Assembly: GCF_009189165.1 (NCBI RefSeq)
Contig: NZ_CP045118.1
Span: 6,076,001 to 6,140,000, forward strand
Source of the DNA: Pseudomonas sp. SCB32
GTDB lineage: Bacteria; Pseudomonadota; Gammaproteobacteria; Pseudomonadales; Pseudomonadaceae
Direction: 5' to 3'
DNA length: 64,000 nucleotides
The translations under genes and the position numbers were made by a program. Below, in pieces: positions 36,562 to 44,566 of this stretch. Position 1 is the first letter of the stretch, and every line of letters starts with the position of its first letter. The notes beneath the pieces were generated by a model. The model was not told where the DNA came from. It was given only the letters and a program-made list of their open reading frames with translations, and made no database searches.

Positions 36562-37437
36562 TCAAGATTCAATTTCGCGTAGAATTCGAAGCCGCTCCGC
36601 AATGTAGAGCCCCTTTTCCTCCTCCATCATGAGAAGCACTTCGAGCACCTTGGAGCGCGACAGTTCATGCTTTTTGCAGAACTTATCTAGACGCCCTATT
36701 GCCTTTTTGCTCAGAGTGACATTTAGCTGATCCTTGCCTGTATCTGAACTCCTGCGAATATCCTGCCGCCATAACTTTCTGGCAGAGGCTATGCAGTGCT
36801 TTTTCTCAATATCGCTCATGTCGCACGCATCAAAAAACATCAGCATGCTTTGGTGATCTGTTGGCTCGTTACGCATGAATGTTCGAGTTAGCTGGTGCTT
36901 ACGAAGCCAATCCCAGATATAGCCGCAGGCCTTTCTCTCGTCCCCTTCCTTGATCCAATCTAGCTGCTTGTCTTGTCGTAATTGCTCGTTCCACTCCCGG
37001 CGAAGCCCCTCTATAGAGAGGAATTTAGAAAATATATCCCAGCAATCAATCATCGCCAGGACGTGCTCCTTGCCAATAAAGCTCTGCGGAATCCCGAAGC
37101 TCGCATTATTCGAGTATTGAATTATTTTTCGCTCTATCCACTCGTGCTGCCTTTTGCAGTCGCCTATCCACTCTAGGTCACTATCCGGAAGCAGGAATTT
37201 TTTCTCTGCCTCAGCTATGTCGTAAGAGCTGATACCAGCTTGCTCAATGGTATCCGCCATCACATCTCGCATGGTCTTCCTGTCAATTACTGTCCAGTCA
37301 TACCGGGCGACTCTAATGCTCGAAAGATAGAGCCAAAGCCAGTTATCCCAGCGGACGCTCCAAGGCCTATCTCCTATTAGTTTTGACAGCCTGTCTTCAA
37401 CACAAAAAGAGGAGGAAGTATTCCGATTACTAACCAT
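36562..37437 (-). CDS. Unknown 291-aa protein with a ribbon-helix-helix-like C-terminus
   Basis: Not recognised. Residues 1-230 are helical and rich in Trp and charged residues (WSVRWDNWLWLYLSS, CKRQHEWIERKIIQY). The last 55 residues (DQLNVTLSKKAIGRLDKFCK then HELSRSKVLEVLLMMEEE) have the strand-helix-helix spacing of CopG/Arc ribbon-helix-helix DNA-binding proteins. It is convergent with the integrase, so it may regulate excision or be element cargo. AGGATATCCTA, containing the palindrome TAGGATATCCTA, precedes the ATG and could be an autoregulatory operator. AT-rich codon use. Confidence 0.65.
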   Translation of the reverse strand: MVSNRNTSSSFCVEDRLSKLIGDRPWSVRWDNWLWLYLSSIRVARYDWTVIDRKTMRDVMADTIEQAGISSYDIAEAEKKFLLPDSDLEWIGDCKRQHEWIERKIIQYSNNASFGIPQSFIGKEHVLAMIDCWDIFSKFLSIEGLRREWNEQLRQDKQLDWIKEGDERKACGYIWDWLRKHQLTRTFMRNEPTDHQSMLMFFDACDMSDIEKKHCIASARKLWRQDIRRSSDTGKDQLNVTLSKKAIGRLDKFCKKHELSRSKVLEVLLMMEEEKGLYIAERLRILREIES

Positions 37438-37788
37438 TAGGATATCCTAGAAAATGCCAGAAACCTCAGGAGGAAAGCTAGAGTCGATTGAGCGGCAAAA
37501 ACGAGTAGATCACGACTGGGGTGAGAGGGCCTCTAGAAGCATTCGTGAATCCAGATTACTACGGGCACCCCAGAATCACTTGGCTTTGCTCTGCCGAAAG
37601 CATGCTTTAAGCCCTGTTCTCGGTCAAGCATCTGAAAGCTGGCGCCAGCCTCTAGCAGCCGCTCCCTGCTACCTCCCCATCGACCACAGGGCCCCATCTG
37701 CCTCTGCCTATAGAGGCAAGAGGCTGCCTATGCGGTAAAAATCTACTGCCCCTCCCAATCCTTTGGACAAACCAAAGGAATCGCTGCC
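37438..37788. other. 350-bp gap before alpA
   Basis: I see no convincing gene. A 94-codon frame at 37454-37738 lacks domain resemblance and a good ribosome-binding site. The gap presumably holds the alpA promoter. Confidence 0.5.
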
Positions 37789-37992
37789 ATGAAACTTCTT
37801 CGCCAAAAGAAAGTACTTGAAATGACCGGTCTCAAGCGCTCGTCGCTGTATAACTACATCGCACTGGGCCTATTCCCCCGCCCTGTAGCACTCGGTCGTC
37901 GCGCAGTAGCCTGGGTGGAAAGCGAGATCATCGAATGGATCGAGTCTCGCATTAAGGAGCGTGATGAGCGGGCGGCTACTAGTCGCTACTAG
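37789..37992 (+). CDS. alpA: AlpA-family transcriptional regulator
   Basis: A 67-aa DNA-binding protein of the AlpA/MerR-like excisionase fold: KKVLEMTGLKRSSLYNYIAL, FPRPVALGRRAVAWVESEI, IEWIESRIKERDE. AAGGAATCGCTGCC precedes the ATG. AlpA proteins in P4-like elements activate integrase or excision genes. Here it lies between the unknown 291-aa gene and the replication-type gene. Confidence 0.9.
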   Translation: MKLLRQKKVLEMTGLKRSSLYNYIALGLFPRPVALGRRAVAWVESEIIEWIESRIKERDERAATSRY

Positions 37993-38015
37993 CGGAGCCT
38001 GGACATACGACATAA

Positions 38016-38751
38016 AGGCCGCCCTAAGGCGGCCTGATATACCAGATGGAAAATGATATTTATCCGGAATAGACACTTGATACTTTTCCCAAGCATCCCC
38101 CCAGCCATTACTGGGAGTGTGCACGGCAATTCAGCCTGGACAGGCCAGCTTGAGTCTCGGTATTAGTATTATATCTTCCAGTCATCTCAAGCTAGACACT
38201 CACCTAACTCACTAATTCCTATCTAGATACTTATCTCACCTAAGCACTCATCTACATCTAGATATCCCTCTCATCCAGACACCTATCTCTATCTAGACAA
38301 TTACCCCCTGTCTATACCCTTCAGATAATCCTCTATCTAACCTTACCCAGTAACACATACTCTCCAAGAGAGTACTCATTGCTCATGTGATGAGTATTGC
38401 TGATTGCATGTATTACGACTAACGAGTAGATGCATTCATCTAGAGATGACTCATCTCCAGTGGTGAGTAATTGGCTTCCCCTATCTAGTCAGCCACAGAA
38501 GCACTCTCTCACAGACTACAGTCCATTGCTGCTGGATGGTCATTGAATTCTGAGTGGCCAACATTAGTACTGAATCTGAGCATCAATCCGCACACTACGC
38601 AGTCCTTTGACTGCTCATCGTAAATAAGTACTGAGCCGCACAAGAGTATGCGAGCAGAGTCAGTGCTCGCCTTCACCATCTAAACAATCATTCCCATACA
38701 CAGCATGCGCTACGCCGCACAGGTGCTGTATCGTCATCGAGCATCTAAATC
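38016..38751. promoter_or_regulatory. G-depleted, AT-rich control region with CTAGAYA iteron-like repeats
   Basis: No gene in about 740 bp. By hand count 38161-38360 contains about 12 G against about 65 C on the top strand, an extreme asymmetry. CTAGACA/CTAGATA units occur at 38192, 38223, 38258 and 38293, at intervals of 31, 35 and 35 bp; related CTAGAGA lies at 38440. An inverted TACTCAT/ATGAGTA pair lies at about 38373-38396. Position directly upstream of the Gp2-like gene suggests a replication origin or a regulator-binding region. Confidence 0.55.
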
Positions 38752-39426
38752 ATGCAATCCATTCGACTACCTAAAAGACACCCCCAGAACACTAACCTGC
38801 GCTTGCACTACGAGTCTCAATACAACGGCTTGCCTGTCATGCATCAGCATGCCCCATTGATTCGGGAATACCTGCAGGCGCTACAGCGTATTACTGAGCG
38901 ATCATTGGCTGATCATCGTGAAGTATTTGCCGTACGGTTTGACCTGCGACTTCCTGATGTGGAGTTCACACCGTGGCACTGGATGACCAATGAAGTCGTC
39001 AGTCGCTTCGTTGAATACTTGGAAGACCGCATCCAGGCTGCTCGTAAGAAGGCCGCTATAGGCAATGCCAAGGCCCACAAGACAACAGTGCGCTGGATGT
39101 GGGTAAAGGAGTACGGCGATGAGAGCGGGCAGATGAAGCCGCATTACCACTGCCTATTACTGCTTAATCGAGATGCGTTTAATGCGCTGGGGAAGTTCGA
39201 GCTAGGCAGGGATAACCTTTACAGCCGCTTGGTGGGCGCTTGGGCGAGTGCTCTGGGTGTGGAGGGCTGGCAGGCCATGGGGCTGGTGCAGATCCCGGAG
39301 AATGCCTGCTACAGCATCACGGCAGAGGGCTACTCGGCGTATTTCTATCGCATGAGCTACCTCTGCAAGGCCAGGAGCAAGGTCTACGGCGATGGGCAGC
39401 ATGCCTGCGGGTACAGCAGAGAGTAG
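38752..39426 (+). CDS. Inovirus Gp2/YagK-YfjJ family replication-type protein
   Basis: A 224-aa protein. The N-terminal LRLHYESQYNGLPVMHQHAP and central WVKEYGDESGQMKPHYHCLL match the inovirus Gp2 (YagK/YfjJ C-terminal) family, with an H-x-H motif (HYHC) like rolling-circle initiators. GYSAYFYRMSYLCKARSKVYG is the usual C-terminal block. No strong ribosome-binding site precedes the ATG. Such proteins are common in P4-like satellites and small islands and are presumed to start element replication from nearby repeats. A role in nicking is inference; the catalytic Tyr was not assigned. Confidence 0.8.
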   Translation: MQSIRLPKRHPQNTNLRLHYESQYNGLPVMHQHAPLIREYLQALQRITERSLADHREVFAVRFDLRLPDVEFTPWHWMTNEVVSRFVEYLEDRIQAARKKAAIGNAKAHKTTVRWMWVKEYGDESGQMKPHYHCLLLLNRDAFNALGKFELGRDNLYSRLVGAWASALGVEGWQAMGLVQIPENACYSITAEGYSAYFYRMSYLCKARSKVYGDGQHACGYSRE

Positions 39427-39698
39427 TTGGCTTTCAAGGCCCGTGTTGGGCATTCGCTTCGCCCTCAACAAGAATGAGATCGAGGCTGCTCGTCATCGAT
39501 GCACTGAAGGAGCTCAGCAAGACCGGCAGCCAGGTTCTGGGGAACTTGCGATAGGCAAAGGGTCTATAGATTCGACCTGCTCGCCTCGCTGGCATCGGGC
39601 GATGCGTCAGCGGCGGGGTGGGCAGGTCTCAGGACGCCTCTCACTGCTCAATCTTGTAACATCAGTACCTTTCTGCCCGACCGCGCGAAACTGCCTCG

Positions 39699-39998
39699 AT
39701 GCCCCACTACCAGCCCGATCATGACTATTCGCTGCGCCGCATTGGCGAAGACGGTGTGCTGTACCCGATGGCAGCTTACTATCTGCGTGGTGTAGAGCTA
39801 TTCCGCGCCGTGCAACTGCGGCTCAGCAATCCCCTCGAGCGTTTCGAGGGACCGCCAATAGGGATGGTGGAGCAGGGCGTTGGCTCCAGCATGCGTGTCT
39901 TCGCCGGGCAGACCGAGCTGGGCGACATCAACGTTGTGTCGGGTGTTTACACGAGCCGTATCGGACTGCGTTTCCAGTTGGAAGCAATCCAGCTCTAG
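39699..39998 (+). CDS. Hypothetical 99-aa protein of the element
   Basis: Starts MPHYQPDHDYSLRRIGEDGV. Not recognised. It has no signal peptide or membrane segment, and a plausible alpha/beta composition. It follows the Gp2-like gene after 272 bp in which I see nothing clear. The ribosome-binding site is weak. It could be cargo or the remnant of a larger gene. Confidence 0.35.
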   Translation: MPHYQPDHDYSLRRIGEDGVLYPMAAYYLRGVELFRAVQLRLSNPLERFEGPPIGMVEQGVGSSMRVFAGQTELGDINVVSGVYTSRIGLRFQLEAIQL

Positions 39999-40091
39999 TT
40001 CAGCATTCGGATCACTGGAGCATCGAGGCCCAATGTCTGCCCCTGTTGTCCTAAAGTCCGTCTGGCCCACTCCCATGACCCTGCCTTTACG

Positions 40092-40471
40092 ATGACCATC
40101 CACCCCGATGGCAAAGAGCTAACGGCAGGTACGCCGCTGAGTCGCCGTACCTGGCACCTCAAGCCGCTGTACGACTTCATCATGGCGCGGGACGGGCACG
40201 GGCTGAGCAAGCAGCTGCGGGGCTTTCAGGAGGCTTGCCAGGACTCGGAGTCGAGTTCAGCCCCTTGGTAGGCGTCACCAGCTTGGATGGCGAAAGCACC
40301 TACCTGGACCCGGAGGGCACGGTGTGCCGACTGGTGGCACGCATACGGGAGCTGACGTGCAACCCCTGGTATCAGCGTAAGCGCCATGGCCGTGCAGTCG
40401 TCGGCTATCCGGCCAGGATGCTGGCGCGTTACGGACGGAAGGAGGATGCGGACCTACACCAGGTCCGCTGA
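40092..40471 (+). pseudogene. Probable frameshifted small gene
   Basis: Frame 1 runs from ATG 40092 (MTIHPDGKELTAGTPLSRRT) to a stop at 40271, but its last dozen residues (CQDSESSSAPW) are low-complexity. Another frame takes over at about 40235 with LPGLGVEFSPLVGVTSLDGE and continues to 40471 (GYPARMLARYGRKEDADLHQ). Joining the two near LRGFQEA gives a smooth protein of about 126 aa, so a one-base change is likely. Family not recognised. Confidence 0.4.
40448..40468. repeat. 8-bp stem hairpin at the end of the frameshifted gene
   Basis: GCGGACCT-ACACC-AGGTCCGC. No T-run. It lies about 45 bp left of the bufB-like remnant. Confidence 0.4.
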
Positions 40472-40513
40472 CGGTCGAGTGTGCATCGTCTTGAGGGAGG
40501 CTGCGCTATATGC

Positions 40514-40648
40514 CTAGTCGAGCCAATCGGGGCCGCCGACGCTGTAATTCTCCGGATGCACTCCGAACCAACGATCCTGAGCGGTACAGGCCAGGGCCTC
40601 GGCATAGTTAAGCCCGAACTCGGCGCTCGGTCCTGTCGATGCATTCAT
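40514..40648 (-). pseudogene. Truncated DUF692 (BufB/MNIO-type) remnant
   Basis: A 44-codon fragment starting 16 nt after the bufA1 stop, MNASTGPSAEFGLNYAEALA, ending in WFGVHPENYSVGGPDWLD and then a stop. The motif VHPENYxxxGGP is characteristic of DUF692/MNIO enzymes such as BufB, which follow bufA1 in bufferin operons; those are normally about 280 aa. Nothing resembling the rest of the family follows in the region leftward. The gene appears cut off where the integrative element begins. Confidence 0.6.
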
Positions 40649-40664
40649 GGTCGGTGGCTTACGG

Positions 40665-40943
40665 TCAGGATTTCATCGGGGTCAGCGAACCCATGCCGTG
40701 AGGCGTCTTGATCGAGGTGCAGGTGCCGGCTGGGACGCTCTTCCAGTGCATACCGTCGTAGTCCTTCTTCGCACTGCCCGCACAGGTGGTGCCGGCCCCG
40801 GCCTTGCAGTCGTTCTTGCCGGCAAGGGCAACGCCGTAGCATTTCTCCATAGCCGCGCCGGAGCTGTTCATGTCGTCGGCTTGGGCTGCGCTGGCGAGAG
40901 TGGCGAGTGCGATGGCGGCGGTAGCGAGGGTAAGGCTTTTCAT
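40665..40943 (-). CDS. bufA1: Bufferin-type metallophore precursor (BufA1/DUF2282)
   Basis: A 92-aa secreted peptide. The signal peptide is [22 protein letters not shown]. The mature part has four cysteines: [33 protein letters not shown] and [15 protein letters not shown]. This is the DUF2282/BufA1 pattern, whose cysteines are modified by an MNIO (DUF692) enzyme with a DUF2063 partner, to sequester copper in the periplasm. GGAG precedes the ATG. It is divergent from the ECF sigma gene, with a GTAACC-N16-CGAA promoter-like site upstream. The usual maturation genes are missing apart from a 44-codon remnant. Confidence 0.88.
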   Translation of the reverse strand: MKSLTLATAAIALATLASAAQADDMNSSGAAMEKCYGVALAGKNDCKAGAGTTCAGSAKKDYDGMHWKSVPAGTCTSIKTPHGMGSLTPMKS

Positions 40944-41003
40944 TGTGTGGTCTCCATTTCGATTGAGGGGCCGCCGAGTGTTTTGCGACGACTTGACGAG
41001 TAG

Positions 41004-41029
41004 TTCGCCGGCACAGGCGATGCGGTTAC
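41004..41029 (-). promoter_or_regulatory. SigF-type ECF promoter of bufA1
   Basis: On the minus strand, GTAACC (41029-41024), then exactly 16 nt, then CGAA (41007-41004). This matches the -35/-10 pattern I recall for Caulobacter SigF-type ECF sigma factors. Transcription would start about 50 nt upstream of the bufA1 ATG. Confidence 0.65.
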
Positions 41030-41153
41030 AGCGCCGCGAATTTTTTTGAGAATTCTTTGCCGCGCCCCTAACGTATTGCGCGGAGGCCTGTTCTCCTTCG
41101 GGCCGAGGGTTCGCTAGCAGGATGGGGTGAACCTGGAAAATTTTTCCCGTGGT

Positions 41154-41179
41154 GTAACCAGGACGGCCAATGCAACGAA
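41154..41179 (+). promoter_or_regulatory. SigF-type ECF promoter of the sigma/anti-sigma operon
   Basis: GTAACC (41154-41159), 16 nt, CGAA (41176-41179), the same pattern and spacing as the bufA1 site in the other direction. The -10 element lies inside the first codons of the ORF as usually called, so the real start should lie further downstream if this promoter is used. Confidence 0.6.
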
Positions 41180-41742
41180 CCACCAGTCAGGAAGTGTTGA
41201 TCGCGCGTGAAGCGCAATTGCAGGCTTTGCTGCTTCGCGGCATGCAGGGCGATTCGGCGACCTACCGCGAGTTTCTTGCTTTGCTCAGTACACACTTGCG
41301 CGCCTTCCTGTGGCGGCGCCTGAGCCAGCGTCCTGGCGAAGTCGAGGACCTGCTGCAGGAGGTCCTGCTTGCCGTGCACAACGCCCGTCATACCTACCGT
41401 GCCGAACAGCCGCTGACCGCTTGGGTGCAGGCTATCGCGCGCTACAAGCTGGCCGATCATTTCCGTTCCTTCGCCCGTCGCGAGGCGCTACACGATCCGC
41501 TGGGAGATGACGATGACGAGCTGTTCGCAGTCGAGGACGACGAACCGACGCAAGCCAGCCGAGATATCGGCAAGCTGCTGCAGCAGTTGCCCGACAAGCA
41601 ACGTTTGCCGATCGTCCACGTCAAGCTGGAGGGCCTGTCGGTAGAGGAAGCCGCCAGCCGGACCGGGCTTTCCACTTCTGCCGTGAAGGTCGGTATCCAC
41701 CGCGGATTGAAAGCTCTAGCGCGAATGATTCAAGGACAGTGA
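41170..41742 (+). CDS. ECF RNA polymerase sigma factor (SigF type)
   Basis: 190 aa from the first ATG. Region 2 is [20 protein letters not shown] and [20 protein letters not shown] then [16 protein letters not shown]; region 4 is [20 protein letters not shown] with [20 protein letters not shown]. The acidic linker ([14 protein letters not shown]) is typical. An autoregulatory promoter-like site overlaps the first codons. GTG 41194 or TTG 41197, just before [14 protein letters not shown], may therefore be the true start when that promoter is used, and would match the usual N-terminus. It is followed 4 bp later by the NrsF-like anti-sigma gene. It probably responds to metal or oxidative stress and drives bufA1. 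Confidence 0.88.
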   Translation: MQRTTSQEVLIAREAQLQALLLRGMQGDSATYREFLALLSTHLRAFLWRRLSQRPGEVEDLLQEVLLAVHNARHTYRAEQPLTAWVQAIARYKLADHFRSFARREALHDPLGDDDDELFAVEDDEPTQASRDIGKLLQQLPDKQRLPIVHVKLEGLSVEEAASRTGLSTSAVKVGIHRGLKALARMIQGQ

Positions 41743-41746
41743 AACG

Positions 41747-42388
41747 ATGAAGACCAATGAACTGATCAACCTGTTGGTGGCTGGCGAAAGCCCAGTGGAC
41801 CGGCATGCGATGGGTAAGCGCTTTGCTGTGGCGTGGGTTGGCGGTGTTCTAGGCGCGCTATTGCTAATGGCCATGGTCTTCGGCGTGCGTCCGGACCTCG
41901 CCGAAGTCTCGCGCACCCCGCTGTTCTGGGCCAAAGTCGCTTTGCCAGGAAGCTTGATGACACTCTCTCTGTGGCTGAGCAGTCGCCTGGCGCGACCAGG
42001 CGTACGCGGCGGAGTGGCTTGGCTGTTATTGGGGCTGCCGGTGCTGCTAGTCTGGCTCGGCGGCGTGCTAGAGCTGGTCGCGGCACCCAATGGGGATCGT
42101 GCAGGGCTGATCCTGGGTCAGACCTGGCGCACCTGCCCGCTGAACATCGCGCTGCTTTCCGTGCCAACCTTCATTTCAGTGTTTTGGGCCCTGCGCGGCC
42201 TCGCGCCAACCCGCTTGCGTCTGGCCGGTGGTGCTGGCGGCCTGCTCGCCGGGGCAACAGCAACGTTGGCTTACTCCCTGCACTGCCCGGAAATGGGGAT
42301 GTCGTTCTGGGGCGTCTGGTATGTGCTTGGTATTTTGATCCCGACACTGCTGGGCGCTGCAATGGGGCCGCGCTTGCTGCGCTGGTAA
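41747..42388 (+). CDS. NrsF-like (DUF1109) anti-sigma factor, six-span membrane protein
   Basis: 213 aa starting MKTNELINLLVAGESPVDRH, the conserved cytoplasmic N-terminus of DUF1109 anti-sigma factors. Six hydrophobic segments follow (AVAWVGGVLGALLLMAMVFG through YVLGILIPTLLGAAMG). Two cysteines, in WRTCPLNI and LHCPEMGM, correspond to the paired Cys thought to sense metals or oxidants. It is encoded 4 bp after the sigma gene and should hold the sigma factor at the membrane until the signal arrives. Confidence 0.88.
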   Translation: MKTNELINLLVAGESPVDRHAMGKRFAVAWVGGVLGALLLMAMVFGVRPDLAEVSRTPLFWAKVALPGSLMTLSLWLSSRLARPGVRGGVAWLLLGLPVLLVWLGGVLELVAAPNGDRAGLILGQTWRTCPLNIALLSVPTFISVFWALRGLAPTRLRLAGGAGGLLAGATATLAYSLHCPEMGMSFWGVWYVLGILIPTLLGAAMGPRLLRW

Positions 42389-42958
42389 CCGGGCTGACCG
42401 TGAATGCAAGATGTTTGCCATTGGGGAGGCCGTCCTTTGCCGGGGCGATAATGGCGAATGTCAGATGATGGGTGGCCGACCTGCTCGGCCTGCGCTACGC
42501 GGGTGCGACACTAGAAGACCGATCAGCAGATGGTCGAATGCCAGAATCACAGGCTCAGGGCTAAGCGCGAGTTTGAAGAGAAATGGGCTGCTGGGGAGAT
42601 CGCTTCAGGAAACTGACAGAGGGATTGAGATTGAATCCGAATCTGCTTTTGGTAAGTTTTCCCGCCATGTGGCTCGGAGAGCGCGGCTGCATGGCAAAAG
42701 ACCGTATCGATGGAGTGTGGCTTTTTGTATTCGCCTGTAAGTCTGCGCAATGCCCACCAAGAGTTGGCCTACCCGCCCCACCGCTGACGCATCGCCCGGT
42801 GCCAGCGAGGCGGATAAGCTGGCTCAGTATATCCCATCCCCCTGACAGGTTCCGTGCCTGCAGGCGCGCTAGCTAGTGGCCGTAGAGCGTTGCTGCGCAA
42901 GTCAGATGATGCAATACAGGCAGGTTCGTGGGGATTGAATGTGCTCGAAGGGAGAACT
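42389..42958. other. 570-bp gap without a credible gene
   Basis: Short frames such as 42411-42740 lack domain resemblance. A stretch reading VADLLGLRYAGATLEDRSAD near 42470 might be debris of a lost gene. No repeat or RNA structure was recognised. Confidence 0.4.
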
Positions 42959-43177
42959 ATGCGGGACAGCTTGCGGCGAAAAGTGATTGAGGTCTGCAGT
43001 AGAAAAATCGAGCAGAAGGGGCCCGATGTGGGGCTTTCGTTCTATGCCTTTTTTGCAAATAAAAACGAGGATCCCGAGCTTTTGATGGAGGCCGCCCATT
43101 GGTGGATCGCTGAGCATCAGCTTGACCATTTTGAGAAGGCTTCAAAGATCAAGTTGATGGTGGAACGGGGAGATTAG
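42959..43177 (+). CDS. Small conserved-looking 72-aa protein (DUF6500-like)
   Basis: From ATG 42959, MRDSLRRKVIEVCSRKIEQK, then GPDVGLSFYAFFANKNEDPE and LLMEAAHWWIAEHQLDHFEK. AGGGAG lies four bases upstream. It resembles a short bacterial family I recall as DUF6500; function unknown. Soluble and helical. It stands alone; no operon partner is evident. Confidence 0.6.
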   Translation: MRDSLRRKVIEVCSRKIEQKGPDVGLSFYAFFANKNEDPELLMEAAHWWIAEHQLDHFEKASKIKLMVERGD

Positions 43178-43226
43178 GCAGCATCCATCCCAGCGGCCGA
43201 TATCCACGATTTCAGGGTGTGCCGGT

Positions 43227-43592
43227 CTAGCGGTAGCGTGCTGAATATTTGACTGTTTCGGCTGCTTTCAGCAGTTCGGCTGAAAGCCCTGTGCGCAAGG
43301 CCTGTTGCCGTGCGAGGTGTACCTGCCAGGTCTGCCGAGCGGTCTGAACGACAATCAATAGTCCAACGAGTACGGCCAGTGTGCTCAGGGGCCAGAGTAA
43401 GGTCGTGGAGATCGGTGCCCCAGGAAGCGCTTGCATGGCGAGCAAACCACCCAGCAGCACCATGAGAACGCTCAGTCCCGCGTGGAAAATACGCTGCAAA
43501 GCATCGCGGCAGGCCAGGTAATTAGCCACGGCCCAAAGCTGTTCCTCAGTGGGCTCGACGGAGTGCGGGTTGGCCATCGGTTCGCCTTGCAT
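43227..43592 (-). CDS. Two-span membrane protein of unknown function
   Basis: 121 aa, with a possible alternative start at 43577 (MANPHSVEPTEEQ) that has AAGG seven bases upstream. Two hydrophobic segments, FHAGLSVLMVLLGGLLAM and LLWPLSTLAVLVGLLIVVQ, flank a short loop, followed by a basic helical tail. It starts 9 bp after the stop of the gene at 43602 and is probably co-transcribed with it. Family not recognised. Confidence 0.6.
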   Translation of the reverse strand: MQGEPMANPHSVEPTEEQLWAVANYLACRDALQRIFHAGLSVLMVLLGGLLAMQALPGAPISTTLLWPLSTLAVLVGLLIVVQTARQTWQVHLARQQALRTGLSAELLKAAETVKYSARYR

Positions 43593-43601
43593 GGAGCCTC
43601 G

Positions 43602-43979
43602 TCAGGAGGGATCGGCCGGTGCGCTACGTCGTTGTTCGCTCCGGTAGATCAGCACCACCAGTCTGGCAGCTATGAATGGGGATAGGCCTACTTGATCTGC
43701 CATGTGGCAAAGTTCGGTCCAAGCCTTTTGCTGCCGATGCAGTTGTACTTCCGCAATCGCTGCCGCCAAGGGAATGCTGCGTTCGATGACATCAGCTAGG
43801 GCCGGTAAGAGAGCCAAGAAGGCATCGGTTGTTTCCTCAAGCGAATCTGTCTCGCGATCATCCACGATTGAGCCCCCGCCAACAGATTGAGCAATGCAGT
43901 TGCCGGGTATGAAGCGGCTGCAGGTGCGTAGTACGGCGGTGAACCAGTACTGAGCCTCCACAAGTCGCAGGATGCCCAT
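43602..43979 (-). CDS. Hypothetical 125-aa protein upstream of the two-span protein
   Basis: From ATG 43979 (MGILRLVEAQYWF). Soluble, helical, ending EQRRSAPADPS. A segment FLALLPALADVIERSIPLAAAI may be amphipathic. Not recognised. The ribosome-binding site is weak, and an in-frame TTG lies three codons upstream. It precedes the membrane protein in a likely two-gene unit. Confidence 0.5.
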   Translation of the reverse strand: MGILRLVEAQYWFTAVLRTCSRFIPGNCIAQSVGGGSIVDDRETDSLEETTDAFLALLPALADVIERSIPLAAAIAEVQLHRQQKAWTELCHMADQVGLSPFIAARLVVLIYRSEQRRSAPADPS

Positions 43980-44362
43980 CCGTTGCAACTCAGCGGTGTT
44001 ATGCCGATGGCCTGATCATGAATGTGGCCGCGCGAAGGCGGGCCCCCATTGATCGGGGGGGAGATGACTGGCGAAGACCTGATTGTCCGGGAGGGGGCCC
44101 ATCCGTTTCTGCTCCGAAACGGCCTTGGGCGTGCGAGCCCGTTCATTACTGCTAGCGCGGAACTGTGCGTGCGCCTTCTGATTTGCTGCTTTGCAGCCTG
44201 CTCGGCTCGGCCTTCTATCAATCCGCCCGGAAACTGCTTACGGGCAGATCAGAAAACCTTTGCGTGCATTGCGGAAGCGCCCGATACCGCAAGTATCTAG
44301 CACTTCTGTAGCGTGAGTTTGCAGTCCATTTCGCGCTGTGGGCTGTAGCTTGAGTGAACTCC

Positions 44363-44411
44363 ACCCTCTTGCCTGTCCCCGTATCACCCTGCTCGGGCAA
44401 GAGGGTCTTTT
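44363..44411 (+). terminator. Strong terminator with no assigned upstream gene
   Basis: The stem ACCCTCTTGCC/GGCAAGAGGGT (11 bp) has a 22-nt loop and is followed by CTTTTTA. No plus-strand gene is recognised in the preceding 1.1 kb, so it may end a small RNA or be left from a lost gene. Confidence 0.75.
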
Positions 44412-44566
44412 TACTCACTCGCTTTGATTGAGATTTGTCTCAAATTGCAGTCGCAACGCCAGCAACAGACTGCACTAAGTCGGGAGTGACTCTGGGTGCT
44501 CACTGACTTCGCAGCGAATAGCGCCATGGATGCTCGTGTATTGAGGAGTCAGGGAGACCCACTCGC

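Larger units (their letters stand above)
35100..40513. mobile_element. Small integrative (satellite-like) element with tyrosine integrase, AlpA and Gp2/YfjJ replication protein
   Basis: Extent is approximate. The left side starts after the REP copy at 35097, where base composition drops; the integrase reads inward from 35318. The right side is placed where a truncated bufB-like remnant begins (40514). Internal genes are int, a 291-aa unknown, alpA, a Gp2/YfjJ-like gene and broken small ORFs. No tRNA target and no obvious direct-repeat att pair could be seen by eye. The gene set is typical of P4-like or inovirus-related satellites. Confidence 0.65.

Noticed and set aside
37454..37738. A 94-codon frame before alpA
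   Set aside because: No domain resemblance, weak start context and low-complexity composition.
38161..38360. A CRISPR array at the CTAGAYA repeats
   Set aside because: The repeated units are only 7 bp with imperfect spacing; there are no 23-37-bp direct repeats and no cas genes.
42411..42740. A 109-codon frame after the anti-sigma gene
   Set aside because: Arg-rich, no ribosome-binding site or motif; more likely degraded DNA.
44022..44300. A 92-codon frame in the gap before the T6SS
   Set aside because: No motif, poor start context; the region looks noncoding.
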